A stretch of DNA of 64,000 nucleotides, taken from assembly GCA_965203855.1 (NCBI GenBank), contig CBDBDN010000005.1, positions 372,001-436,000 of the forward strand. Reading direction: 5' to 3'. This DNA comes from Bin87 sp965203855. Its GTDB lineage: Bacteria; Chloroflexota; Dehalococcoidia; Lucifugimonadales; UBA3495. The notes below the pieces were generated by a model, which worked only from the letters and a program-made list of their open reading frames with translations, was not told where the DNA came from and made no database searches. How positions within the stretch are numbered: the first letter of the stretch is position 1; each line of letters begins with the position of its first letter. Below are positions 7,711 through 17,102 of this stretch, piece after piece. Position numbers and translations under genes: made by a program.

Positions 7711-9207
7711 ATGGGCGCTATGCCCGCATCTGCCTGCCCGGAAACTGAACCGACGCCTGCTGCCAGCTCTGGCCAAAGCGCCTGGCATACCTTGACGCTG
7801 GCCGGCGCGGCTGCGCTGGGTATGATGCTGGCGTCGCTGGATTTTTCGGTGAATGTGGCGCTGCCGGCTTTTCGCGATGCGTTTGGCGTTGACCTGGCCG
7901 CCGTGCAGTGGGTCATTGTGGTGTTCATCGCGACGCGGGCCGGGCTGGCGCTGGGCGCCGGAGCCTTTGCCGACCGTTTCAGCCTGCGCGCGGTGTATCT
8001 GTTCGGCACGGCGGTCTATCTGGCGTCAATGGCCTGCCTGTCGCTGTCGCCTACTTTGGAAGCGATGGTGGGGTTCCGCGTCGTGCAGGCGGTGGGAACG
8101 GGCTGCTTGTACAGCACGGCGCCGGCCATCGCCGCGCGGGTGTTCCCGGAGCATAGGAGAGGCCTGTCAATGGGGTTCACTTCGGCCAGCCTGGCCTTGG
8201 GGATGGTGGCGTCCACGCTGGCCGCCGGGGCGCTGGTGCAGAGCTACGGCTGGCCGGCGGTGTACTGGGGCCGGATTCCGCTGGCGGCGTTGGCATTGGC
8301 CGCCGGCCTGTTGAGCGTACCAGGCCGCCGCGTAACTGCGCCCAATACGGATACGGGAGCCGCAGCGTCATCCGCATCAGCGCGCCGTTTTGACTTGGCG
8401 GGAGCGACGCTGACGCTGGCGCTGCTGCTGTGCCTGATGATCGGGCTGAGGCTGGGGCAGGCCATCGGCTGGACGGATCCGGCAGTGATTGCGCTGCTGG
8501 CCGCCGCGCCCGTCGTGCTGGCGGCGCTGATAGCGGCAGAACGGCGGGCGGCTAATCCGGTGCTGCCGGGGACGCTGGCGCGGCTGGGGGGATTTCGCAC
8601 GGCGACATTAGCGATGTTTCTGGGGCATTTCGCGCAGTTCGTCATCTGGTTCATATTTCCGTTCTACATCACAGATGCGCTGGGGCGGGGGTCGGTTACG
8701 CTGGGGATAATGCTGGCGACGATTTCCACAGCGAACATACTGTCGTCGCCCATCGGGGGCTGGCTTTGCGACCGCTGGAATGTGCGTCCGGTGGGCGCGC
8801 TGGGGCTGTGCGCGGTGGCAGCCGGGCTGCTGGCGATGTCGTTGCTGGACGGGGCATCGGCAATTTGGCATCCGGCGGCGGCCATCGCCGTAGTGGGGCT
8901 GGGAATTGGCTGGTTCCAATCGGCGGCTTATGCCTTGATGCTGGGAAGCGTGCCGTCGGAACGCTACGGCACGGCATCGGGGGCGATGTCGCTGGCGCAG
9001 GCGTCGGGAACCGTGCTTTGCGTGGCGGTAGTGGGAGCAGTGTTCGCCGCCCTGAATGATCATTACGCCGGCGGAGGCGCGACGGCAGCGGAAGCGTTTC
9101 TGCTGGCCTATCGGGATGCTTTTCGCATCGGGGCGGCGACGGCGGCGACGGCGGCGCTGTGGTTCGGGTTGAGGGCGCGGCGGCCGGCGCTGCGGTTCGC
9201 ATCCTAA
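7711..9207 (+). CDS. MFS transporter, DHA2 (EmrB/QacA) type
   Basis: A 498-residue multi-spanning inner-membrane protein with about 14 hydrophobic segments, in the size range of the drug:H+ antiporter-2 family. The first segment contains LDFSVNVALPAF, a family-like motif where TM1 carries an Asp, and motif A appears as GAFADRFSLRA. Substrates of this group are mostly toxic organic compounds, but sequence alone cannot name one. It has a low-complexity insert (NTDTGAAASSASA) in the central loop. An ATG at 7720 is an alternative start; no ribosome site is visible. Confidence 0.88.
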   Translation: MGAMPASACPETEPTPAASSGQSAWHTLTLAGAAALGMMLASLDFSVNVALPAFRDAFGVDLAAVQWVIVVFIATRAGLALGAGAFADRFSLRAVYLFGTAVYLASMACLSLSPTLEAMVGFRVVQAVGTGCLYSTAPAIAARVFPEHRRGLSMGFTSASLALGMVASTLAAGALVQSYGWPAVYWGRIPLAALALAAGLLSVPGRRVTAPNTDTGAAASSASARRFDLAGATLTLALLLCLMIGLRLGQAIGWTDPAVIALLAAAPVVLAALIAAERRAANPVLPGTLARLGGFRTATLAMFLGHFAQFVIWFIFPFYITDALGRGSVTLGIMLATISTANILSSPIGGWLCDRWNVRPVGALGLCAVAAGLLAMSLLDGASAIWHPAAAIAVVGLGIGWFQSAAYALMLGSVPSERYGTASGAMSLAQASGTVLCVAVVGAVFAALNDHYAGGGATAAEAFLLAYRDAFRIGAATAATAALWFGLRARRPALRFAS

Positions 9208-9347
9208 CCGGGCGGCGCCGGCGCAGTGGCAGCAGGTTGGCGTTTCGTGTATCATTGCTTGGCGGCGAAATCTTTGGCAGCGAAACCCGTTGCATTTGGC
9301 GGACGGACGGTCTGAAAATCTACATCTATTGAGGGGCGGTATTGACG

Positions 9348-10490
9348 ATGGCGACTACCAAGAGGCGCGTTACCAAGCCGGTATATGTGGGCGGCGTGAA
9401 AGTCGGCGGGAACGCCGATATATCCGTGCAGTCAATGACCAAAACCGACACGCGGGATGTGAAAGCGACGGTGCGGCAGATTCACGAGCTGGAGGAAGCC
9501 GGCTGCGAAATCATCCGCTCTGCCGTCCCCGATATGGAGGCGGCGCAGGCGATGGGGGAAATCAAGAAGCGGATACGCATTCCGCTCATCGCCGACATTC
9601 ATTTTCACTACCAGCTGGCGTTGGAGTGCGCGGCCGGCGGAGTGGACTGCCTGCGTCTGAATCCCGGCAATCTCCGCAACCCCGACCAGGTGCGCCAGGT
9701 GGTGCGCGCCGCCCAGGAACGGAACATACCTATCCGCATCGGCGTCAACTTTGGCAGCCTGCCCCCGGTGGGGGGCATCGGGCGGACGCGGGGGTTCTCC
9801 CGGCATATGGATCTGGTGAACCGCCTGCCCAAAGCCGGGGAGGCGCAGTCCGGCGATTACAGCGTGGTTGACCATATGGTGGCTACTGCGCTCTGGGAAA
9901 TCAGCCTGCTGGAGGAGCAGGATTTTGAGCAAATCAAGATTTCAATGAAAGCGTTTGATGTGCCGACTACGGTAGAAGCGTACCGGCGGCTGGCCGAGAT
10001 GGTGCCATACCCGCTGCATCTGGGCATTACCGAGGCCGGCACGGTGCAGTCGGGTTCCATTCGCACTGCGGTCGGTTTGGGAGTGCTGCTTTACGAGGGC
10101 ATTGGCGATACTATTCGCGTGTCCCTCAGCGGCGACAGCGTGGAGGAAGTAACCGCCGGCTATGAGATATTGAAGTCGCTGAACCTGCGGGACAAAGGGA
10201 CTACGCTGGTGGCCTGCCCCAGCTGCGGACGGGCCGATGTTGATGTGGTGAAGCTGGCCAATGATGTGGACGCTTTGCTGAAGCGCAGCGACAAGAATAT
10301 CAAGGTGGCCGTGATGGGGTGCGAAGTGAACGGCCCCGGGGAGGCGAAAGACGCCGATGTGGGCATTGCGGCGGGCGCCGGACGGGCTATTATATTCCGC
10401 AAAGGGGAGAAAATCCGAGTTGTGCCGGAAGCCGAAATGCTTACGGCGCTGATGGAGGAGATTGAAAAGACGCCGGTGGGAGTTCAGTAG
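9348..10490 (+). CDS. ispG: 4-hydroxy-3-methylbut-2-en-1-yl diphosphate synthase IspG (GcpE)
   Basis: IspG converts MEcPP to HMBPP in the MEP isoprenoid pathway using a [4Fe-4S] cluster. The 380-residue protein has the family N-terminus (GGVKVGGNADISVQSMTKTD), IADIHFHYQLAL, and the three cluster cysteines in CPSCGR and GCEVNGPGEA. This is the short, TIM barrel plus cluster-domain form. GAGGGG lies 11 bases before ATG 9348; a TTG at 9342 is an alternative. It stands alone among unrelated genes. Confidence 0.95.
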   Translation: MATTKRRVTKPVYVGGVKVGGNADISVQSMTKTDTRDVKATVRQIHELEEAGCEIIRSAVPDMEAAQAMGEIKKRIRIPLIADIHFHYQLALECAAGGVDCLRLNPGNLRNPDQVRQVVRAAQERNIPIRIGVNFGSLPPVGGIGRTRGFSRHMDLVNRLPKAGEAQSGDYSVVDHMVATALWEISLLEEQDFEQIKISMKAFDVPTTVEAYRRLAEMVPYPLHLGITEAGTVQSGSIRTAVGLGVLLYEGIGDTIRVSLSGDSVEEVTAGYEILKSLNLRDKGTTLVACPSCGRADVDVVKLANDVDALLKRSDKNIKVAVMGCEVNGPGEAKDADVGIAAGAGRAIIFRKGEKIRVVPEAEMLTALMEEIEKTPVGVQ

Positions 10491-10499
10491 CGCGTCGCT

Positions 10500-10802
10500 A
10501 TGTATGAAATCCTGCGTACACCGGAATTTGACGAATGGCTGAACGCCCTTGCCCCGGCGGCGACGGTTCGGGTTTCCCGGGCGTTGTCGCGTATGGTTGA
10601 AGGTAATTGGGGCGATTACAAACCCCTAGCCGGCACCCAGGGCATTTTTGAACGGCGTCTGATAGGCAGAGGGCCGGGCATACGGCTGTACTTTTGCCGG
10701 CAAGGCAATCGCATCATAATAATACTGGCGGGCGGTGGTAAATCTACGCAGGAGCGCAGGGACATCAACCGAGCCCGCCTGATTCGTGAACGTTATCTAT
10801 GA
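10500..10802 (+). CDS. RelE/HigB-type toxin of a type II toxin-antitoxin system
   Basis: 100 residues, typical toxin size. The pattern TPEFDEWLNAL, a central GDYKPLAGTQGIFERRL and the C-terminal ILAGGGKSTQERRDINRA is that of 'addiction module killer' RelE/ParE-superfamily proteins, which usually cleave mRNA at the ribosome. It is followed 13 bases later by its antitoxin, the toxin-first order known for HigBA-like modules. A relic of a second copy lies at 11091-11192. Confidence 0.85.
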   Translation: MYEILRTPEFDEWLNALAPAATVRVSRALSRMVEGNWGDYKPLAGTQGIFERRLIGRGPGIRLYFCRQGNRIIIILAGGGKSTQERRDINRARLIRERYL

Positions 10803-10815
10803 TGGAGACGGAACA

Positions 10816-11019
10816 ATGACGCTTACCAGACATGATGATGCTACCCGCGCGCGAGTGCAAAGGGATCCGGAATTCGCTCGCCTCTGGCGTGAGGCGGCGA
10901 TTGAGCTTTTGGACGGCGATGATGTGGACCGGCGCGTTGCGAGGCGTATATTGAGCGATCATTTCGGCATGACGGATGATGAAATCAACGCCTTGCCGGT
11001 CAAAGAGGCCGCCGCGTGA
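10816..11019 (+). CDS. Putative antitoxin of the RelE/HigB-type pair
   Basis: 67 residues beginning MTLTRHDDATRARVQRDPEF. The segment REAAIELLDGDDVDRRVARR matches the N-terminal part of small antitoxins paired with such toxins; a C-terminal HTH seen in longer relatives is absent. GGAGACGGA lies just before ATG 10816, and an upstream in-frame ATG at 10786 would overlap the toxin. A second antitoxin of the same length is at 11214. Confidence 0.75.
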   Translation: MTLTRHDDATRARVQRDPEFARLWREAAIELLDGDDVDRRVARRILSDHFGMTDDEINALPVKEAAA

Positions 11020-11090
11020 CCGACGCTGAAAGCGACGAACCGGCGCGCACCGTGGCAACGGAATGGTCGCGCGCATCCGTACTATCCTGG

Positions 11091-11192
11091 AAAGGCGGGA
11101 GCGCTTTGGTTATATTAGCCGGGGGCGACAAGGCATCTCAGCAACGGAGTGATGTTACCAAGGCGCGGCGTATTGGACTACGCTACCAATAA
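11091..11192 (+). pseudogene. Decayed second toxin gene (3' end only)
   Basis: The frame ending at TAA 11190 encodes ILAGGDKASQQRSDVTKARR then IGLRYQ, closely matching the last 27 residues of the intact toxin (ILAGGGKSTQERRDINRARL). The upstream two-thirds is missing or unrecognisable. It sits directly before the second antitoxin gene. Confidence 0.8.
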
Positions 11193-11213
11193 ATGCGGAA
11201 CGGGGAGTACCTT

Positions 11214-11417
11214 ATGCAGTTGACCCGACACGATGACTACGCTAGAGACCGGGCGGCACGTGACCCGGAATTCGCACGATTGCGGTATCAAACAGCGATT
11301 GAACTACTTGACGGCAACGATGAGGACCGCCGCATCGCCTTGAGGATACTCCGCGACCAGCTCGGCTTGCCTAACGATGCAATCCGGGAACTGCAACGCA
11401 AAGAGGCGACGGCATGA
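11214..11417 (+). CDS. Orphan antitoxin paralogue
   Basis: 67 residues, the same length as the antitoxin at 10816 and plainly homologous (MQLTRHDDYARDRAARDPEF against MTLTRHDDATRARVQRDPEF). GGGGAG lies seven bases before ATG 11214. Its own toxin has decayed, but the antitoxin frame is intact; it may still bind the neighbouring toxin. Its stop overlaps the next start by four bases. Confidence 0.75.
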   Translation: MQLTRHDDYARDRAARDPEFARLRYQTAIELLDGNDEDRRIALRILRDQLGLPNDAIRELQRKEATA

Positions 11418-12637
11418 CCGATGCGATTGCGCCGTCTGCCGTAGCTGCGCTGGAGGATGGCGGCATAGCGGAGCTGCCGTCCGAAAGGGCCGCCTTGCGC
11501 CGCCATCTGCTGGACGCCGTGGCGCGTATCCGGCCCGTCCTGGAGGCGGACGCGGAGGCTAACGATGCGGGGGGAACGCTGGCCTGGACTTCGGCAGCGG
11601 CTTTGTACCGGGAGGGGCTGCTGTCGCTCAAAGTGCCGCGGGAGCTGGGCGGCCCGGAGGTTGACCCGCTGCTGTATTTGGAGCTGGTTGACGAACTGTC
11701 TTATATCAATCCGTCGGCCGGCTGGTGTTCTTTTATCAACAGCACCAGCACGGCGTGGAAAGGGGCTTTCCTGCCCGATGCCGGCGTAGCGCAGATATTC
11801 GGCGGGGGCCGTATGCCCATTGCGTCCGGGTCGATAATTCCGCGCGGGCTGGGGACGCCGACGGCCGGCGGCTGGCGGGTCAGCGGACGCTGGCCGTTTG
11901 CCAGCGGGTCGGCGCATTCGTCCTGGCTGTCGGCCGGCTTTCGCATCGTGCGGGACGGCGCGCCGGGGCCGGAGCATATGATACTGGCCGTTCCTACCGC
12001 CGCCGTGCAGTTTCTGGACAACTGGCAGGTGATGGGGCTGAAAGGCACCGGGAGCCGCGATTTTGTACTGGCCGACTATTTTGTGCCAGAGGAGATGGCG
12101 TTTGACCTGCTGAATACGGATCCGCGGCGGGGCGGGGCGCTGTTCTGGCTGGGGCGTCCGGGGTTCGTGACTAGCGACCATGCTGCCTTTGCGCTGGGCG
12201 TAGGCCGCCGGGCGCTGGACGAAATTGCGCGGCAGGCCGGCTCTTATCAGCGGGGTTATCTGACATCGCCAATCGCACAGCGGGGCGCGCTGCAACACGA
12301 CTTGGGACGGTGCGACCAGCAGCTGCGGGCGGCCCGCGCGCTGTGCCAGGAGGCGTTGCAAGAGGCGTGGGAGTTCTGCCGGCGCCGGGAGCGGCCTGAC
12401 CTGGAACGGCAGCTGCGACTGCGCGCCGCCTGCGCCTACGCTACCGACATCGCTTGCCAGGTAACGGCGGCGGCGTTCCGCTACGGGGGCGGCGATGCCA
12501 TCTATAATGACCGGGTTTTGCAGCGGTGCTTGCGGGACATCAACGCCGCCGCCCAGCATTTTATGGTCAACAGCAGCGCATACGACAACCTGGGGCAGTT
12601 CCGGCTGGGGCTGACCGGCGTCAACGCGATGGGGTGA
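11414..12637 (+). CDS. Acyl-CoA dehydrogenase-like flavoprotein (HsaA/monooxygenase group)
   Basis: 407 residues with the acyl-CoA dehydrogenase three-part fold: helical N-domain (LREGL-type segment LYREGLLSLKVPRELGGPEV), central beta-domain (ASGSIIPRG and GTGSRDFVLADYFVPEE), and C-terminal helical bundle. The ASGS..P segment and the GTGSRDF loop are typical of HsaA/HpaB-like group D flavin monooxygenases and related dehydrogenases rather than chain-specific beta-oxidation enzymes. The catalytic Glu of true dehydrogenases is not obvious. It starts inside the antitoxin stop (ATGA overlap), so translation may be coupled. Confidence 0.82.
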   Translation: MTDAIAPSAVAALEDGGIAELPSERAALRRHLLDAVARIRPVLEADAEANDAGGTLAWTSAAALYREGLLSLKVPRELGGPEVDPLLYLELVDELSYINPSAGWCSFINSTSTAWKGAFLPDAGVAQIFGGGRMPIASGSIIPRGLGTPTAGGWRVSGRWPFASGSAHSSWLSAGFRIVRDGAPGPEHMILAVPTAAVQFLDNWQVMGLKGTGSRDFVLADYFVPEEMAFDLLNTDPRRGGALFWLGRPGFVTSDHAAFALGVGRRALDEIARQAGSYQRGYLTSPIAQRGALQHDLGRCDQQLRAARALCQEALQEAWEFCRRRERPDLERQLRLRAACAYATDIACQVTAAAFRYGGGDAIYNDRVLQRCLRDINAAAQHFMVNSSAYDNLGQFRLGLTGVNAMG

Positions 12638-12642
12638 AACTG

Positions 12643-14058
12643 ATGATGCGGTTCTTGCGGTCGCGGACGACAGGAGGGTCGGAGGCGGCGGAAAAATTGG
12701 ACGCAGACCACGGCCTGACTGCGCTTCCTCTGCCGGCTATGAAACCGGATTGGTATGGCAACGCTGTTGCCATTGCCGGATACGGCTTGCTGTGCCTGCA
12801 AGTTATATTTTTCATTGCGCTGGCCCTTACCGAACCGTATGCGTACCGGGCGCTGGCGAGAGAGACCACCGCAGTGGAAATCTTTACGGCGGTATGGTAT
12901 GGATGCGGCGGCTTGCTCTTGATCGTTGTCGCCATTAGGGAAAAAGTGGTATTGACGCGCAGCATATACGCTCTGGGCGCCGTTGTGATGATATTTATTG
13001 CCGGCGAGGAAATCAACTATGGTCAATTTTTTTTGAAATTTCCGACGCCGGATTTTCTGGCTAATACTAATGATCTGGGTCAATTCAATGTTCACAATAT
13101 CTATGGCGACCATCGGAATTTGACTGCTCCTATTTTCCGAAACTGCCGGCTGGTATTGTGCATTGTAGCTATTGTTGCGCTTTTTCTCGGCAAAGAACGG
13201 CTGCTCGGCATTCCTTTGCCTTCAATGCCGTTGATACTGGGCATTATTGTAGCGGAATCATACGTGCATTTTTCCAACTGGATCAATACAGGGGATTTTC
13301 TTTTCGAGTCAACCAATATACTGCTGGTGGTTATAGCAGTTTATGCTATAATCACCAAACAGGTCAAGGCGCTCCCGACTTGCCTTTCTGTTATCGCCAT
13401 TGTCATTGCAACAGCTTATGCTATGACTTTCATTCGCATAGGCAGCATTCCAGGGCACAAGCATCTTGAATTCCAGGAATATCTATACGCATTTGTTGCT
13501 TTGTGGTATGCCATTGAGCTGTGGCTGGGGCAGAGGCGGCTGTCCACATTTTCGGCAGTCCCAATAAAGGGCCTGCGGACGGCCGCAGCAATCAGCCGTC
13601 GCTGGGCTGGGCCGGTGGTATGCGTTTTGACGATTGCCGCCAGCGTCGGGTTGGCCCTGTTCGTGTATTTCGGCATTGAGCGTAACGACAGCTATTTTGA
13701 TAGGCTCTATTATCAAGCAGTCGACGGTTTGAAGCCGATCGAACGCGCGACTTTTGATATTTACATCGAAAAGGGTAATCTGTATTACATTAAAGAGGGT
13801 TGCAATGATGAGGATATAGCCGACGCTTTCTTTTTGCATATTTACCCGGCGCAAGCAGCCGATTTGTCGGAGGTCCAGCGGCAGTATGGCTTTGCGAATT
13901 TGGACTTTGCTTTTGCGGAGCGGGGGGTAGTAGTGGACGGGAAATGCGCTGCGGTCATAGCGCTGCCGCCATACCCGATTGCTCGCATCCTTACCGGCCA
14001 GTATGCGCCGGATGGCCGGATCTGGGAAGTGGAAATTGAGCCGCCGGCGGCGCCATGA
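12643..14058 (+). CDS. Tandem membrane protein 1 (AGEExxxGQ family)
   Basis: 471 residues, no named family. A poorly conserved N-terminus (about 32 residues) precedes MKPDWYGNAVAIAGYGLLCL. Then about ten hydrophobic segments run to residue 355, followed by a soluble C-terminal domain of ~110 residues with ATFDIYIEKGNLYYIKEGC and a ...RIWEVEIEPP end. A conserved loop carries AGEEINYGQ, then NDLGQFNVHN, found in all three paralogues; such buried charged residues suggest a functional site. Start: ATG 12643 directly after the previous gene; ATG 12739 is where similarity to the paralogues begins. Its codon usage is less GC-rich than its neighbours. Confidence 0.75.
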   Translation: MMRFLRSRTTGGSEAAEKLDADHGLTALPLPAMKPDWYGNAVAIAGYGLLCLQVIFFIALALTEPYAYRALARETTAVEIFTAVWYGCGGLLLIVVAIREKVVLTRSIYALGAVVMIFIAGEEINYGQFFLKFPTPDFLANTNDLGQFNVHNIYGDHRNLTAPIFRNCRLVLCIVAIVALFLGKERLLGIPLPSMPLILGIIVAESYVHFSNWINTGDFLFESTNILLVVIAVYAIITKQVKALPTCLSVIAIVIATAYAMTFIRIGSIPGHKHLEFQEYLYAFVALWYAIELWLGQRRLSTFSAVPIKGLRTAAAISRRWAGPVVCVLTIAASVGLALFVYFGIERNDSYFDRLYYQAVDGLKPIERATFDIYIEKGNLYYIKEGCNDEDIADAFFLHIYPAQAADLSEVQRQYGFANLDFAFAERGVVVDGKCAAVIALPPYPIARILTGQYAPDGRIWEVEIEPPAAP

Positions 14059-14128
14059 GCATTCTTGCCGGAGAGCAGGGCTGTCGGCGGGGATTGGTGG
14101 CGGGGCCGGAAAGCCGGCGACAGCGGTG

Positions 14129-14218
14129 TGTTAGGATAGAGGCGGTTATCCAATCTGCGCCGGCGTGTGGTTCGCCCTTGCCGACAGCCTACCAGAAATT
14201 TACTTGAGGTATGCAATG
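14129..14218 (+). promoter_or_regulatory. Duplicated 5' cassette, copy 1
   Basis: Starts TGTTAGGATAGAGGCGGTTA and ends at the start codon of tandem membrane protein 2. Near-identical copies precede membrane protein 3 (15630) and the esterase (17144), so it was copied with the genes and probably holds the promoter and leader. Confidence 0.65.
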
Positions 14219-15558
14219 ATTACCCCCCCCGTACATATGTACTGAATTGGTATGGCAGCAACGCCGCCATCGCCGGCTACGGCTTGCTATGCCTGCATAT
14301 TATTGGCTTAACGGTACTGGGGCTTACGGATCCGGAAGCGTACCGCCGGGCGGCGTGGCCGGAATCGGGCTGGGCGGAGCAGTTAACGTCGGTCTGGTAC
14401 GCCGGCGCCGGCTTGATTATGTTCGTCGTGGCAGCAAGGGCGCGCGGGGCGAGGGCGCCGGCCCGCAGCATTTACATTCTGGGCGGCGTTATGATGGTGT
14501 TTTTAGCCGGCGAAGAAGCCAGCTGGGGGCAATTTTGGTTTGATATTCCAGTACCGGATTTTCTGGCGGAGATTAATTATCAGCAGGAATTAAATGTCCA
14601 TAACATCCGCGGCGTCCAGGATGGCTTGCTTGCGGAGATATTCCGACAATTACAGCTGGCGCTGTGTATTATAACTGTGGCCGTTCTTTTCGGCGGTCGG
14701 GAACGGCTGCTCGGCGTTCCCTTGCCGTCGATGCCGCTGGTCCTGGGGATCCTGGCAATAGAACCGATTCTGTATTATGTGGATTTGCCCAGATTGATGA
14801 ATATGTTGTTTCACGAAAGCAATGTATTGCTGACGCTGCTGGCCGCTTATGCGATAATCAACGGCCCGGTTCGGGCGCTGCCGGCGGTCGTTTCCGCCCC
14901 TGCGATTGCGGTTGCGGTGGCATATAGTATGATGCAGATCCGTTTGGCGGTTGATTGGAGAAGTATAAATGAAATTCGGGAATATCTATACGCGACAATT
15001 TATTTGTGGTATGCCGTCGAGCTGCTGTTGGCCCAGGGGCGGTTTGGTATATTGGAGAGGATTCCGCACCAGGGGTTGAAGTTAACGTCTGCGACTAGCT
15101 CCTGCCGGATGGGGATGGCGGTAGGTGCGCTGGTGATTGCCGCCAGTATCGGGCTGGCGCTTTTCGTGTATTTAGGCCATGACAGCGAGGGCAGATATTT
15201 TGAAAACGTATATTTTCGGCCATTTGCCGGCCAGCCGCCGGCCGCGCGCGCGGCTTTTGACATTCATTTCAGGGATGGCCGGCTGTACTACATCAAAGAG
15301 GATTGCGCTGAGCCGGACACAGCCGCCGCCTTCTTTTTGCATCTTTATCCGGCGCAAGTGGCTGACTTGCCGGCAGTTCAGCAGGAGTATGGATTCGCGA
15401 ATTTGGACTTTGATTTTGCAGAGCGGGGCGCAGTGTCCGCCGGGAAATGCGCGGTGTTCATAGAATTGCCTCAATACCCGATTGCCCGCATTCATACCGG
15501 CCAGTATAAAACAGAGGAAGGGCGATTGTGGGAAGTGGAAATTGAACCGCCGCCATGA
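14216..15558 (+). CDS. Tandem membrane protein 2, start codon followed by a C8 tract (out of frame here)
   Basis: Homologous throughout to the genes on either side. The start equivalent to paralogue 3 is ATG 14216, but the next codons include a run of eight C (14223-14230); this frame stops after nine codons, while nine C would give a 447-residue product continuing TYVLNWYGSNAAIAGYGLLC. As sequenced, the body can only be reached from a GTG at 14167 that reads through the leader. Ten or so hydrophobic segments, the AGEEASWGQ and INYQQELNVHN motifs, and the soluble C-terminal domain (AAFDIHFRDGRLYYIKEDC) are intact, so the gene is not otherwise decayed. Confidence 0.7.
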
Positions 15559-15596
15559 CCATTGCTCCGGGGGCAGGTCGAACAGGCGAGAGATGA

Positions 15597-15719
15597 TGTT
15601 GCGGCTATGGAGAGCATCCGGCGGGAATATGTTAGGATAGGGGCGGTTATCCAATCTGCGCCGGCGTGTGGTTCGCCCTTGTCGGCAACCTACCAGAAAT
15701 TTACTTGGTGTACACAATG
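15597..15719 (+). promoter_or_regulatory. Duplicated 5' cassette, copy 2
   Basis: Contains GTTAGGATAGGGGCGGTTAT and continues to the ATG of membrane protein 3. The upstream extension (GCATCCGGCGGGAATATG) is shared with copy 3 but less with copy 1. Confidence 0.65.
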
Positions 15720-17069
15720 ATTGCCCTCTCCTCCCGCGCATATGTACTGAATTGGTACGGCAGCCGCATCGCCATCGTCGGCTACGGCTTGCTGTGTCTG
15801 CATATATTGCTATTCGGAGCGCTGGCGCTCGCCAACCCGCAGTTGTACAATGCTCTGACCTGGGAAGATCAGCTGGTTGAGAGCCTTACGGCGGTCTGGT
15901 ATTTGATCGCCAGCGTACTGCTGTTCGTTGTCGCCCGCCATGAGCAGAGAGGTATCGCGCGCGGCATTTACATTATGGTCGGCATTGCGCTGGTATTCAT
16001 CGCCGGCGAGGAGATCAGCTGGGGGCAGCGGATTATTGGGTTTGCGACGCCGGATTATCTGCTGGATACTAATGTCCAGGAAGAGTTCAACTTCCATAAT
16101 ATAAGCAACAGATTTGTTAGCTTCATTGCTATGTTCTACCACAAAGGCCGGCTAGCGCTGTGCGTCATCACGATTACGGCGTTGTTTTGCGGCCGGGATC
16201 GGCTGCTGGGGATTCCGCTGCCTTCACTGCCGCTGGTGTTGGGGTTTCTGGCGGCGGATGCGTACCTTAAGCAGCACAGCCTGTTTATTTGGCCGGCCTT
16301 TATATTGCAGGAAACGAATATGCCGCTACTGTTCCTGGGCAGCTATGCGCTAATCAACCGACAGTACAAATTGCTGTTGATTGTCGCCGTTGCCGCTCTG
16401 GTTATTGCCGTCAATGCCTATGTCATAAGCCAAACCATCCTGACGCTAACTTATCCGGCAGAAGTGACTGAATACCTGATAAGCGTTACCTATGTATGGT
16501 ATGCCGTTGAGTTGCTGATGTCGCAACGCCGGGCGGCGATGCTGCCGGGATGCAAGCGGATAAGCGTGAAACTGTCCGCTGCGATTTGTCCCCGTCGGTT
16601 GGCAATCAAACTCTGCGCCATCGTAATGGTCGCAAGCATTGGGTTGATGCTTATAGCATATTCCCGGAATGTGTTTCCGGAAGCGCATTTTGAGTACATC
16701 TATGGCGCCGACGCGCCATTTGATGACACGGAGCCGACGGTGCGCGCCAATTTTGATATTTACATTCAAGATGGCCGGATATATTACTATAAAGAGAACT
16801 GCACTCAAGAGGATGTTGCTGATTTGTTCTTTCTGCATATCATCCCCGTCCAGGAGGATGATTTAGTGGAAACTTATCGGCCGCACGGTTTTGAGAATCT
16901 AGACTTTCCCTTTGAGGGGCGCGGGGTGCTGCTGGGCGGGAAATGCGCCACCCATATTGAGCTGCCGTCCTACCCGATTGCCCTGATACGCACCGGCCAG
17001 TACATACAGAACGGCGGGCGGCTGTGGGAAGTGGAGTTTGAGCCGATGGTCTCTCCTTGGGCATCTTGA
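15717..17069 (+). CDS. Tandem membrane protein 3 (AGEExxxGQ family)
   Basis: 450 residues, intact from ATG 15717 (MIALSSRAYVLNWYGSRIAI). About ten membrane segments, then a soluble domain from ANFDIYIQDGRIYYYKENC to the end, which closes GRLWEVEFEP. The signature loop is AGEEISWGQRIIGF followed by NVQEEFNFHN. This loop is widespread in uncharacterised bacterial membrane proteins; its role is unknown. Compared with paralogue 2, its 5' codons avoid a C run, showing what the intact start looks like. Confidence 0.75.
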   Translation: MIALSSRAYVLNWYGSRIAIVGYGLLCLHILLFGALALANPQLYNALTWEDQLVESLTAVWYLIASVLLFVVARHEQRGIARGIYIMVGIALVFIAGEEISWGQRIIGFATPDYLLDTNVQEEFNFHNISNRFVSFIAMFYHKGRLALCVITITALFCGRDRLLGIPLPSLPLVLGFLAADAYLKQHSLFIWPAFILQETNMPLLFLGSYALINRQYKLLLIVAVAALVIAVNAYVISQTILTLTYPAEVTEYLISVTYVWYAVELLMSQRRAAMLPGCKRISVKLSAAICPRRLAIKLCAIVMVASIGLMLIAYSRNVFPEAHFEYIYGADAPFDDTEPTVRANFDIYIQDGRIYYYKENCTQEDVADLFFLHIIPVQEDDLVETYRPHGFENLDFPFEGRGVLLGGKCATHIELPSYPIALIRTGQYIQNGGRLWEVEFEPMVSPWAS

Positions 17070-17102
17070 TTGAGTAGGGAGGATAACCTGGCGCCGCGCT
17101 AT

